Below, one piece after another: positions 17,178 to 24,290 of a stretch of 42,443 bases of DNA (position 1 is its first letter; every line of letters starts with the position of its first letter). The stretch lies in IMG/VR virus record IMGVR_UViG_3300031774_000046, positions 1 through 42,443 of that record; one strand, given 5' to 3'. A program made the translations under genes and the position numbers. The notes below the pieces were generated by a model. The model was not told the origin of the DNA. It ran no database searches and saw only the letters and a list, made by a program, of their open reading frames with translations. Source of the DNA: a virus.

Positions 17178-18728
17178 TTATTCTTGTCTTTTAATTTGAT
17201 TTAAAACTTCTTCAAGTGAGGTATCTAAACCTTTCACTTCATCTGCAGATAATACTTGTTCTTTTCTATTAAGTTGTTCTAAAAAGTTTTTCTTTAAATC
17301 ACCACGAGATAGTGCAACACCTCTTCCACCACCTCTTGAACCACCAACTTGAGCTTTATATGTATTCACATAAAATTCAGATGTTTTTGGATATTGTTCA
17401 TTCCATCCTCTAATAATGTTTTTCATTTGTGGTACTGTCATTCCATCTAAATCCGCTTCTGTTAATCCACCATTACCACCTTTGGAAAATCTTTCTGACC
17501 AGTGTTTTTTATATGCTGCTTTTGTTAGTTTAGTTATTTGTTGTTTAAGTTTCTTTTGTTGAACTTCTTCTGGACTCTTTGATAATTCCTTATTCACTCT
17601 TTGAATTAACTCCTCATCACTCAAGGCACTTTTCATCATGTTTAGATTAGTTTCCATCCAAATCCAATTTTCTGGTTCATCTTTACCACCATTATCCAAT
17701 GATAATCTATGGTCAACATTACTACCACCAATTGATACCTTTCTACCAGTCACTGCACTTATACCACCACAAGCAAGATATGATTTCAATATCTTATCTC
17801 TTCTTCCCCAACCAGGGCCAGGATTTTCTTTAGTACCTACTCTTACTGAATCTGGGTCTGCCGCTCCTTTGTTCTGTAACATTCCTCTTACTTGTCCAAA
17901 AGTAATACCCTGCATTGATTTTGTTTTATCTTCTAATATTTGATATGCCAAACTCAAATCCTCATCGGCTACTTCATACTGAGGAACTTCTGGTCCTTTA
18001 CCTTCTGCAAAAGATTTTAAAGCTTCTAAATCTTCCTTCTCAACACCATAGGCTCCAGCACCTCTTTCTTGTTGAATTTGTGCCAACATAGCATCTAGTG
18101 TTTTAGAAATAAATTCTTTCTTTATTCTTTCTTTCTTCGCAACCTTCTCAATCATGGTATCATTCATACCACCAGTATCGATACCTAAATCTTGAAGTGT
18201 TTGTTTATCTTTTGCTTGTTTTTGTTTTTCAATATCACTTGCGTTGGTTTGAGTAGATGCGGGGTCATCAGCTGGTAATTGATTCTTGTAATTAGCTCCA
18301 GCCTTTCCTTTAAGAGCACCACCTTGAGGTTTTTCTTCGGCACCACCTTCACCCTCACCACCTTGTGGTTGATTTTGTGAAGAAGATGAAGCAGATTTTT
18401 CACCAGCATCACCTTGTTTAGATTTTATATCTTGATATTGTTTATCTGATAATGGTTTGAATGCACCACTATCATCTTTTCTATATTTTTTAGCATCTTC
18501 TCTATCCTCATCACCTTTCTTTACATAAACTCCTGCTCCTAAATGTGAGTAATCAGAATCATCAGCTTCATATAAAACCTCCATTATAGCTTCTTTGAAT
18601 AGAGGGTCATCCATTTCATTTAAGATATCTGATATTTCGTATCTTTGATTTTTATCGAAAATATTGACAATACCAACTCTTGAGGATAACTCTAAAAGTA
18701 ATTCATCTATTTTTTTACTATAATTCAT
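17178..18728 (-). CDS. Large protein with C-terminal HNH nuclease domain
   Basis: A 516-residue protein. Residues about 1-55 are acidic and helical, about 65-190 are low-complexity Ser/Gln/Gly/Lys linker, and about 195-290 are charged helices. An HNH domain follows, with SAVTGRKVSIGGSNVDHRLS at about 324-343 (His340 the metal/base His), GGKDEPENWIW (Asn354) and LNMMKSALS. The CxxC zinc pairs of some HNH enzymes are missing. Another ~130 basic residues follow the domain. It is far larger than a homing endonuclease and the linker recalls virion or scaffold-like proteins, so it might be packaged or processed. It ends at a strong terminator (17140-17167). Function not assignable beyond nuclease. 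Confidence 0.7.
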   Translation of the reverse strand: MNYSKKIDELLLELSSRVGIVNIFDKNQRYEISDILNEMDDPLFKEAIMEVLYEADDSDYSHLGAGVYVKKGDEDREDAKKYRKDDSGAFKPLSDKQYQDIKSKQGDAGEKSASSSSQNQPQGGEGEGGAEEKPQGGALKGKAGANYKNQLPADDPASTQTNASDIEKQKQAKDKQTLQDLGIDTGGMNDTMIEKVAKKERIKKEFISKTLDAMLAQIQQERGAGAYGVEKEDLEALKSFAEGKGPEVPQYEVADEDLSLAYQILEDKTKSMQGITFGQVRGMLQNKGAADPDSVRVGTKENPGPGWGRRDKILKSYLACGGISAVTGRKVSIGGSNVDHRLSLDNGGKDEPENWIWMETNLNMMKSALSDEELIQRVNKELSKSPEEVQQKKLKQQITKLTKAAYKKHWSERFSKGGNGGLTEADLDGMTVPQMKNIIRGWNEQYPKTSEFYVNTYKAQVGGSRGGGRGVALSRGDLKKNFLEQLNRKEQVLSADEVKGLDTSLEEVLNQIKRQE

Positions 18729-18740
18729 CTTATATAAGTA

Positions 18741-19382
18741 TTATATGATTGTTTTAGCACGTGATGTTTTGTTGCTTTCACATGGTACTTCATACTCTTC
18801 CCACCCTTGAGTTGGTTTTTCGTTTGGAAATACAAACTTTCTACAAGTTCCATCATCATCAAAGTAAATTGTTTTACTCATATGACTTGGAATATGACCA
18901 CCTGTCGGTAGAATTTGGTATCCATCTTCCCATATTAGTTCAACTGTAATTGTGAGATTTTGTTCATCATCCCAAACTCTTTCTTCTTGTTCTAACAATC
19001 TCCACTCACCTCTATTTAGGTTTTGTTCTTGTAGTGCACAATTTAAATAAGAAAATGTTGTGTAAAGATTATTATAAGAATCCGAGTATGTTGCAGCAGG
19101 TGCAAGATGTCCTTTATCCCATATGTTAGCGTAATAATCATGTTTATCTGAGGTGTGTACTCCATTCTCTTTGTGGAAATCCATACTACCTCTATCTACA
19201 TTCTTTGGTCTATCTGTTGATGTGTATATCAATTTCACTGGTTGTTCCAATACTTCACTATACCACACCTTAAATACTGCGTTCTCAATTATGACTTCGT
19301 TTCTTAGTTCTTGAGATACGATTTCTTCCGCGGTACAACCTACTAAGAAGGCTGTAAGGAAGAATAACTTTAATAATTTCAT
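18741..19382 (-). CDS. Lipoprotein DNA/RNA non-specific endonuclease
   Basis: A 213-residue secreted nuclease. The start I choose (19382) gives MKLLKLFFLTAFLVGC, a classical lipoprotein signal with lipobox LVGC and lipidated Cys16. An upstream ATG at 19409 would add nine residues, sit almost on the promoter motif and spoil the signal. The nuclease core has DKGHLAPAATYS (the DRGH motif with catalytic His) and FSYLNCALQEQNLNRGEW with the metal-binding Asn, followed by RLLEQEERVW. This is the EndA/NucA beta-beta-alpha-metal family, which cuts DNA and RNA without sequence preference. It would be anchored to the membrane facing the periplasm or the exterior. Degrading incoming DNA of rival phages, or scavenging nucleotides, are possible roles. 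Confidence 0.85.
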   Translation of the reverse strand: MKLLKLFFLTAFLVGCTAEEIVSQELRNEVIIENAVFKVWYSEVLEQPVKLIYTSTDRPKNVDRGSMDFHKENGVHTSDKHDYYANIWDKGHLAPAATYSDSYNNLYTTFSYLNCALQEQNLNRGEWRLLEQEERVWDDEQNLTITVELIWEDGYQILPTGGHIPSHMSKTIYFDDDGTCRKFVFPNEKPTQGWEEYEVPCESNKTSRAKTII

Positions 19383-19411
19383 AATATTATCTAATGTTTT
19401 GTTCATCAATA

Positions 19412-19419
19412 TATAAATA
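19412..19419 (-). promoter_or_regulatory. Late-type promoter motif TATTTATA
   Basis: Minus-strand TTCTATATTTATATATTG, 29 nt before the lipoprotein nuclease start at 19382, and just after the polymerase stop codon. Confidence 0.45.
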
Positions 19420-19426
19420 TAGAACT

Positions 19427-20674
19427 TTAAACTTCTGAGTAATTATTACCCACATCCATTCGGACTGGAAATCCATAAGATTCGAGAACGGCCTTAATCC
19501 CCTCCACTTGATTCTTATCACTCAGCTCAAACAAAAATGAATCGTATGTGTACAGAATCGGTATAGTGTCGTTCTCAACTAATTTTTTTAATACTTCTAT
19601 ATTGAATTCGGTTTCGGTTGCTTGTAAGATGTAGTTGAAGAACTTCTGTGCGTTGGGTTGTTCAATCCACTCCAAAGGTATTTTTCTACCTTTAGGTGTC
19701 GTTACAAACCCATTTCTCACTGCTTCTTCATTCATCTTGTGAATAAACTTATCAACCTTGTCGAAGAAAGGAATCTTTCTATCTTCATCCGATACTCCCC
19801 CATACAAGATTCTAAATGTTCTTCCTTTACTCTCATCATACGAACAACCATATTGGTCTGCTAACCATTGGTGAACCGATGTATCGGGTAAATCATATCC
19901 AATCAACTTGCTAATAATCCTAACATGATATGCATCGTAATCAAATTGTACAAACTTGTTACCTTCTTTGGGAACGAATATCTCCCTACTACCATCTCGT
20001 TTATTTAATGCACCATAATTGATACCTAAATGTCTATTGGATGGTCTACTTGTTATTGTATATGGATTGTATTCGGTGAATGTTCTATTTCCTTTAAGTG
20101 ATTTGTGATTACTTGGCCATCTATCAAAAAATTTTCCCCTATCGACCTCTAAACCGAAACGTTCAATCTGAGATAAGGTCGGAATCATCGTATCATCTAC
20201 CCAAGAATTAGTAGAGTTTAGTTCCCATTCATCAACAATATCTCGTAGCACTTCACCCCATCTCATTATAGAGATACTTTTACCCAAACTATCTTTTATA
20301 TTCAAACGAGTATAAAAGTTCGTTAGAGTCTCTAATTTATATGTTATTGGATATATTGTGTTTTGTTCAAAGAATAATGAGGTTTGTACATCTTTTAGAT
20401 TTTTTATTCCTAAATCACATTGTAGTAAACCTTTTTTGTTCCAACACCATTTATTTTGATTCGAGGTTGTCAAATCTATTTCTAATCTTTCACAATCATT
20501 ATGATTAAATGGAAGTATAAAATCATCCGATTCAAATCTAACATATATAAATGATAACTCATTGTTCATTGGATGACACTCTAAATCACCCCATATAGGG
20601 ATGAGTTTACACTCTTGAGTATTCCAATATTCAAGAAATTGTGCTATCTCTTTATTAGATTCAACTATAACCAT
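19427..20674 (-). CDS. Divergent family A DNA polymerase
   Basis: A 415-residue protein with the three PolA palm/fingers motifs in order. Motif A is KFVQFDYDAYHVRIISKL (catalytic Asp; the usual Glu of DYSxxE is His). Motif B is ESKGRTFRILYGG (Lys, Phe and YG). Motif C is PILYTYDSFLFEL, where D-S replaces HDE. The N-terminal ~100 residues contain IWGDLECHP followed by LSFIYVRF, which could be a degenerate DnaQ-like exonuclease DxE. The protein is shorter than Pol I, so it may be a repair or primer-processing polymerase. A phage with a family B replicase would not need it for replication. Its promoter (20680-20711) lies so close that the mRNA may be nearly leaderless. Confidence 0.75.
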   Translation of the reverse strand: MVIVESNKEIAQFLEYWNTQECKLIPIWGDLECHPMNNELSFIYVRFESDDFILPFNHNDCERLEIDLTTSNQNKWCWNKKGLLQCDLGIKNLKDVQTSLFFEQNTIYPITYKLETLTNFYTRLNIKDSLGKSISIMRWGEVLRDIVDEWELNSTNSWVDDTMIPTLSQIERFGLEVDRGKFFDRWPSNHKSLKGNRTFTEYNPYTITSRPSNRHLGINYGALNKRDGSREIFVPKEGNKFVQFDYDAYHVRIISKLIGYDLPDTSVHQWLADQYGCSYDESKGRTFRILYGGVSDEDRKIPFFDKVDKFIHKMNEEAVRNGFVTTPKGRKIPLEWIEQPNAQKFFNYILQATETEFNIEVLKKLVENDTIPILYTYDSFLFELSDKNQVEGIKAVLESYGFPVRMDVGNNYSEV

Positions 20675-20679
20675 ATTTG

Positions 20680-20711
20680 CTAATATACGAAATTATTTTG
20701 AATTATCCAAA
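20680..20711 (-). promoter_or_regulatory. Early promoter (TTTG-N20-TATATTAG), possibly leaderless
   Basis: Minus-strand TTTG (20711-20708), exactly 20 nt, then TATATTAG (20687-20680). Only five bases separate the element from the polymerase ATG at 20674. The promoter overlaps the 3' end of the preceding small gene. Confidence 0.7.
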
Positions 20712-20872
20712 TTATTTTCACAATTTTTTTTGTGTGAAAACCAACCTCCACATTTACATTTTATATAATGTACAGTTGTTGCTATGATTGGTAAGGATGC
20801 CATAGTATTCCAAATGTTTGGATGAAAGTGTTCACCACAGATTCCAAATATGTGTCTAAAAAATTCTATCAT
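20693..20872 (-). CDS. Small Cys/His-containing protein of unknown function
   Basis: A 59-residue protein starting MIEFFRHIFGICGEHFHPN, with a hydrophobic middle (MASLPIIATTVHY) and then IKCKCGGWFSHKK. The Cys/His residues (CGEHFH and CKCGG) could bind a metal and the middle may be a membrane segment. I choose the ATG at 20872, which overlaps the upstream gene by 17 nt. The longer form from 20923 would overlap it by 68 nt. Its last codons contain the promoter of the family A polymerase. No family assigned. Confidence 0.55.
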   Translation of the reverse strand: MIEFFRHIFGICGEHFHPNIWNTMASLPIIATTVHYIKCKCGGWFSHKKNCENNLDNSK

Positions 20873-21110
20873 CTGTAATGTTATAATTGTATAAAGTTCC
20901 ACAATCATCATCTTCATCAACAATGTTTTCAGTAACCTTACAATAATGTGGTAGTATTTCTTGTAATCCTTCGAAATCTACTTTTTGCCAATATCCAAAT
21001 CTGAGTGTTATTCCTTTACCTTTAGTAAAGTAAGAGTCATATCCGATTTCAAAATCAGATGAACCATACCACTTTTTAATTTCTTTAAATTTTTTATATC
21101 CTATTCTCAT
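20856..21110 (-). CDS. Hypothetical protein
   Basis: An 84-residue protein, MRIGYKKFKEIKKWYGSSD at the start, then an aromatic ITLRFGYWQKVDFEGLQEI and an acidic VDEDDDCGTLYNYN end. I do not recognise it. It follows the 106-residue gene by one base and overlaps the next small gene, so it belongs to a run of small accessory genes expressed together from the promoter at 22099-22130. Confidence 0.6.
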   Translation of the reverse strand: MRIGYKKFKEIKKWYGSSDFEIGYDSYFTKGKGITLRFGYWQKVDFEGLQEILPHYCKVTENIVDEDDDCGTLYNYNITDDRIF

Positions 21111-21111
21111 A

Positions 21112-21432
21112 TTAATAACCTATAAAGTTATAAGGAACTGATTCAACCAATCCTTGTTTAACTGCGTATGGATATTCTTCGTTTAACCAATAGTTTTGAA
21201 CATTTACAACTTCACAGAAAACATCTTTGTAAAGTTCATCAATACTATATCCATCACCATATTTGATACCACCACAAAGAACCATTAGTTCATTTAGTTT
21301 ATCGAAATTATTTTTATATTTTCTAATTGATTTTTGAATCTCACGAATCATCATAGTAGCTACCTTATCATTGTAATCATACATTTCTTGAGACCAAGGT
21401 TTTGTTACTTGTGGTTTTATTAGTACTTTCAT
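21112..21432 (-). CDS. Hypothetical protein
   Basis: A 106-residue protein with no recognised domain. It begins MKVLIKPQVTKPWSQEMYDY, has a basic helix MMIREIQKSIRKYKNNFDKL, and contains VLCGGIKYGDGYSIDELYKD. It lies 10 nt after the LPD29-like gene and 1 nt before the 84-residue gene. The conserved-looking length and tight packing support translation. Confidence 0.65.
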   Translation of the reverse strand: MKVLIKPQVTKPWSQEMYDYNDKVATMMIREIQKSIRKYKNNFDKLNELMVLCGGIKYGDGYSIDELYKDVFCEVVNVQNYWLNEEYPYAVKQGLVESVPYNFIGY

Positions 21433-21442
21433 ATTTTATATT

Positions 21443-22060
21443 TTAGATACAACCCATGATAGAGTCGATGTTTTTAAGAACTGTTTTACTCATGAATTGT
21501 TTGTTATATCCTAACCAACCGCCGTATTTCGTAACTACATTATCAATCCACTCTTTTTCGTTATCGGTAGGAGTATAATCTAAATCGGTAATTTCTATCC
21601 ACTTGTTCCACTCGTTCATCCAATAGTGTTTAGTTCCCCAATTCGGTTTGTTCTCTATAAAGATGTAAGAAGGGAAGTACTTCATTGGAGTTCCATTGTC
21701 AGTAGAAGGAGAATCTTCTCTCATTTCGTACATATCAATCATACCATTGAAAGAACCACCTTTCAGCATGTATTCCCATTGTTTAATATCTTGGTAGATA
21801 GTAGAATCAACAGATGAACCATCTCCATTACACACATTCACTCTTACTGAAGAACCACCACTATAAACATCAGAGGTAGAACTCACAACTAATGAAGGGT
21901 AATTTTTCTTAACATATTGTTTGATTATCGAAGCAACAACTTTAGCCCTCATATAAACATAAGGTTCGTTGTTGTTATAGGTATCATAACCTATGGATTC
22001 TGAAGGGATTAGGAAGTCATTTCCATTAATCGAAATTTTTACTTTTTTTAATTTACTCAT
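21443..22060 (-). CDS. LPD29-like domain protein
   Basis: A 205-residue protein. The segment from AKVVASIIKQYVKKNYPSL through SSTSDVYSGGSSVRVNV and GGSFNGMIDMYEMR, then MKYFPSYIFIEN, resembles the large polyvalent protein associated domain 29, usually found in phage and plasmid polyvalent proteins (alternation of RK-rich helix, YSGGSS strand, DG turn and FdGmiD.Y). Here it is a small stand-alone protein. It is the first gene after promoter 22099-22130, whose sequence nearly duplicates the one in front of the DUF262/HNH gene. LPD domains are thought to help mobile elements just after entry; no activity is known. Recognition is from pattern memory. Confidence 0.5.
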   Translation of the reverse strand: MSKLKKVKISINGNDFLIPSESIGYDTYNNNEPYVYMRAKVVASIIKQYVKKNYPSLVVSSTSDVYSGGSSVRVNVCNGDGSSVDSTIYQDIKQWEYMLKGGSFNGMIDMYEMREDSPSTDNGTPMKYFPSYIFIENKPNWGTKHYWMNEWNKWIEITDLDYTPTDNEKEWIDNVVTKYGGWLGYNKQFMSKTVLKNIDSIMGCI

Positions 22061-22083
22061 TTAACTATGTTTTAGGTTTTAAA

Positions 22084-22148
22084 CTCAATCTTACATAGCT
22101 AATATACGAAAAATAGCTCAAAGCTCCAAGGCATTTTTGAATTATTTT
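22084..22148. repeat. 65-bp promoter repeat, copy 2 (partner 1597-1661)
   Basis: Near-identical to 1597-1661 over the leader, promoter and upstream flank, with mismatches mainly inside the spacer. Both copies also sit at the 3' end of an unrelated upstream gene. Confidence 0.85.
22099..22130 (-). promoter_or_regulatory. Early promoter (CTTG-N20-TATATTAG)
   Basis: Minus-strand CTTG (22130-22127), exactly 20 nt, then TATATTAG (22106-22099), about 38 nt before the LPD29-like gene. Confidence 0.7.
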
Positions 22149-22149
22149 G

Positions 22150-22902
22150 CTAAATTTTTGCAGAACCTACATCGATTGGTTCTCTCTTCATATGGTTACC
22201 TGATGCAAAGTTTGCACCTTGTTTAATATAACCAGTTAAGAATGCCCTTCTGAATCGTTTTGATGTATTTGGTTCAGAACCATGAATAACATTAGAATGT
22301 AGTAAGGCAACCTGTCCTTTTCTTAGATACCCATCAATGTGTGGAAAATTATGGTCCTCTGGTAATACACAAGGTTTACCCCTTTCGTTTTTCCAATTCT
22401 TAGGATTTGAACCTACCCTTTCTTCATCTACTTCGATAGGTAATTTTCCTAATCTATGTGAACCTTCTAAGTACCATACAGAACCATTATTGGGGTCATG
22501 ATTATCAAATGCAATCGAAACGTTGATTATTTCATTTGATTTACATTGTGTATAAAATATATTTTGATGTTGGTCTCTTCCTAATTGACCTGGTGGTTTA
22601 AAGTATGCCCAAGTTTGTACACCAAATATTTTAGAATCCATAAGAAACTCACATGCCTCAATGATTTTAGGATGTTTCATTAAATTAGTAAGTTGTTCTG
22701 ATTCTTTATGTGGATACATATACGGGTCATACTCACCCCATTGTCCTTCTGTATCTTTTTCTTGTCTTTGAATTCTGATTCGTTCTAACTCCTCAGCGTA
22801 AGAATCTACTTCACTGTCTGTTAGTAGATTTAATATAGATACTCCCTTGTATCTCCAGTCAAATTGTAATTGTTGTTTTTCTTCCTGTGATAAGTAACTC
22901 AT
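22150..22902 (-). CDS. PhyH-family 2-oxoglutarate/Fe(II) dioxygenase
   Basis: A 250-residue phytanoyl-CoA dioxygenase-like protein. The iron-site segment is GRDQHQNIFYT; the family normally has H-x-D, and Asn stands in the Asp position here. Then come NVSIAFDNHDPNNGSVWYLE with GSHRLG, and LLHSNVIHGSEPNTSKRFRR, providing the distal His and the 2-oxoglutarate-binding Arg. These enzymes hydroxylate small molecules or peptides and occur in many marine phages with unknown substrates. A motif TATAAATA on the minus strand at 22928-22921, in the T4 orientation, lies 18 nt upstream of the start. It precedes the block of small genes and follows the SGNH gene by 30 nt. Confidence 0.8.
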   Translation of the reverse strand: MSYLSQEEKQQLQFDWRYKGVSILNLLTDSEVDSYAEELERIRIQRQEKDTEGQWGEYDPYMYPHKESEQLTNLMKHPKIIEACEFLMDSKIFGVQTWAYFKPPGQLGRDQHQNIFYTQCKSNEIINVSIAFDNHDPNNGSVWYLEGSHRLGKLPIEVDEERVGSNPKNWKNERGKPCVLPEDHNFPHIDGYLRKGQVALLHSNVIHGSEPNTSKRFRRAFLTGYIKQGANFASGNHMKREPIDVGSAKI

Positions 22903-22932
22903 ATAACTAATTTAGTTGTATATTTATATATA

Positions 22933-23808
22933 TTAAAAATTTAAATAATAATTAATATACCGATATATCTCTTCTGAAAGTTTTTGATGTCCTAATAGAT
23001 TTGGATGACCATCATCTATACCATTTTCTTTATTACCTATTCTACCTTCTATGTAATCATTGTAAAAAACTATCATATTTGTAGTCCAATACTCATAATC
23101 ATTTGTATAATCGGATTTATCATGATAAAGTAAACTACATCCATGCCAATCTTTTTCTACCTTAAATTTTACAAGATTTAAATCTATTTTTTTAATTTCT
23201 TCAGATAGTAATTTCATTGCTTCTGGTTCTTCTTTACCTTCTTTACCATCTGGTCTCAATTCTTCTAATTGTTCTGTTGGTATTATTAAAAACTTACATC
23301 CTAGTTCTCTTAACCAAGAACATAAAAATATAGTTCTTTTTATTTCTTTTTCGAAGTTGATTCCACCATCTTCAAATGAACCATACCAATTCATTATTGC
23401 ATTTTCTTCGTGATGAGTATATGGTTCTCCCCAACCAACATTACCAGTTACTTTTTTATATCGTTGTTCATTTATAGACCATACATCATGTCTAACAGAA
23501 TTAGGCATTTCTAAAATATAAAGTACTTCTTGTGGATTTTTGTGTTTCAAGATGAAATCACTTGTCATTCTTAATACTCTTTCCCAAGAACCACCATAAT
23601 CTGCTTCATTGGTTACTGGTAAGTTTATTTTGTTTTGTAATAGTGTTGGCCAATTGTTATCAATACGAAACTTTACTCTTTCTTCTTCGGATGCATCCCA
23701 TTTTGGATACTCTGATTCGTATTTATTTAATTCCTTTAAAAAGGATGGGAGGTCTAAACCATAACCATAAGTAAATGAAGAACCATTTACATATATTTGT
23801 TTTATCAT
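22933..23808 (-). CDS. SGNH/GDSL-type hydrolase-like protein
   Basis: A 291-residue protein. Block I is IYVNGSSFTYGYGLD at about 5-19 (the GDSxxxG nucleophile Ser as GSSFTYG), an early ADYGGSWERV segment may be block II/III, and block V is DDGHPNLLGHQKLSEEIYRY near the C-terminus with the Asp-x-x-His catalytic pair. SGNH proteins remove acyl groups from sugars and lipids. The gene overlaps the preceding structural gene by 4 nt and so belongs to the tail operon, which suggests a role in host-surface polysaccharide de-acetylation, or simply accessory gene cargo. No signal peptide. Confidence 0.7.
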   Translation of the reverse strand: MIKQIYVNGSSFTYGYGLDLPSFLKELNKYESEYPKWDASEEERVKFRIDNNWPTLLQNKINLPVTNEADYGGSWERVLRMTSDFILKHKNPQEVLYILEMPNSVRHDVWSINEQRYKKVTGNVGWGEPYTHHEENAIMNWYGSFEDGGINFEKEIKRTIFLCSWLRELGCKFLIIPTEQLEELRPDGKEGKEEPEAMKLLSEEIKKIDLNLVKFKVEKDWHGCSLLYHDKSDYTNDYEYWTTNMIVFYNDYIEGRIGNKENGIDDGHPNLLGHQKLSEEIYRYINYYLNF

Positions 23809-24290
23809 CTTTCTTTTTTATAATATTGTAACAAGTTTGGTAAATACATATTAAGATTTGGTATTACATCTGAAACTGATGCTATACTCAATGCATTCTG
23901 GTCTTTGGGTGTTAGTGGTTGTGTTATATCATCTGTAATTTTATAAGTATCTCCACCAAATATTACCCAATTAATAATTGCTAAATTATATCTAGTACTT
24001 TTTGTATATTTTGAACTTTCTCTTCTACTTACTTCGTATATAGGTGAGTTTCTATCATTAGATTTCTGTATAAAGTAGCGTTTAATTACACCAGTTTCAT
24101 AATCTTTATCAGTTAATTCTGGTTTATGTTGTACTATTTTTATACTTTTGAACTGTTCATCAGATTTATTCAATATTTTTTTGTAAGAAGTAACCATTTT
24201 ATCTTCTGATGCATCACCCTTTACTAACTTACCATTCGGTAATCTAGTCCATCCATTAGGTATATAGTTATTTTTATCTGTTAAACTCAT
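23805..24290 (-). CDS. Putative baseplate-associated structural protein
   Basis: A 161-residue protein with 4-nt overlaps on both sides (hub gene and SGNH gene). It starts with NYIPNGWTRLPNGKLVKGD and has a strand-rich centre, YEVSRRESSKYTKSTRYNLA, and IINWVIFGGDTYKITDDITQ. The RRESSKYTKSTRYN pattern with the following IINWVIFGG recalls small virion proteins of marine myophages. No domain assignable; structural role is by context between baseplate genes. Confidence 0.6.
   Translation of the reverse strand: MSLTDKNNYIPNGWTRLPNGKLVKGDASEDKMVTSYKKILNKSDEQFKSIKIVQHKPELTDKDYETGVIKRYFIQKSNDRNSPIYEVSRRESSKYTKSTRYNLAIINWVIFGGDTYKITDDITQPLTPKDQNALSIASVSDVIPNLNMYLPNLLQYYKKER

Noticed and set aside
22921-22928. 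T4-orientation TATAAATA on the minus strand before the PhyH gene as evidence for T4-type late promoters
   Set aside because: It is a single case in very AT-rich DNA, while the other seven sites have the reverse orientation; not listed as a separate promoter.
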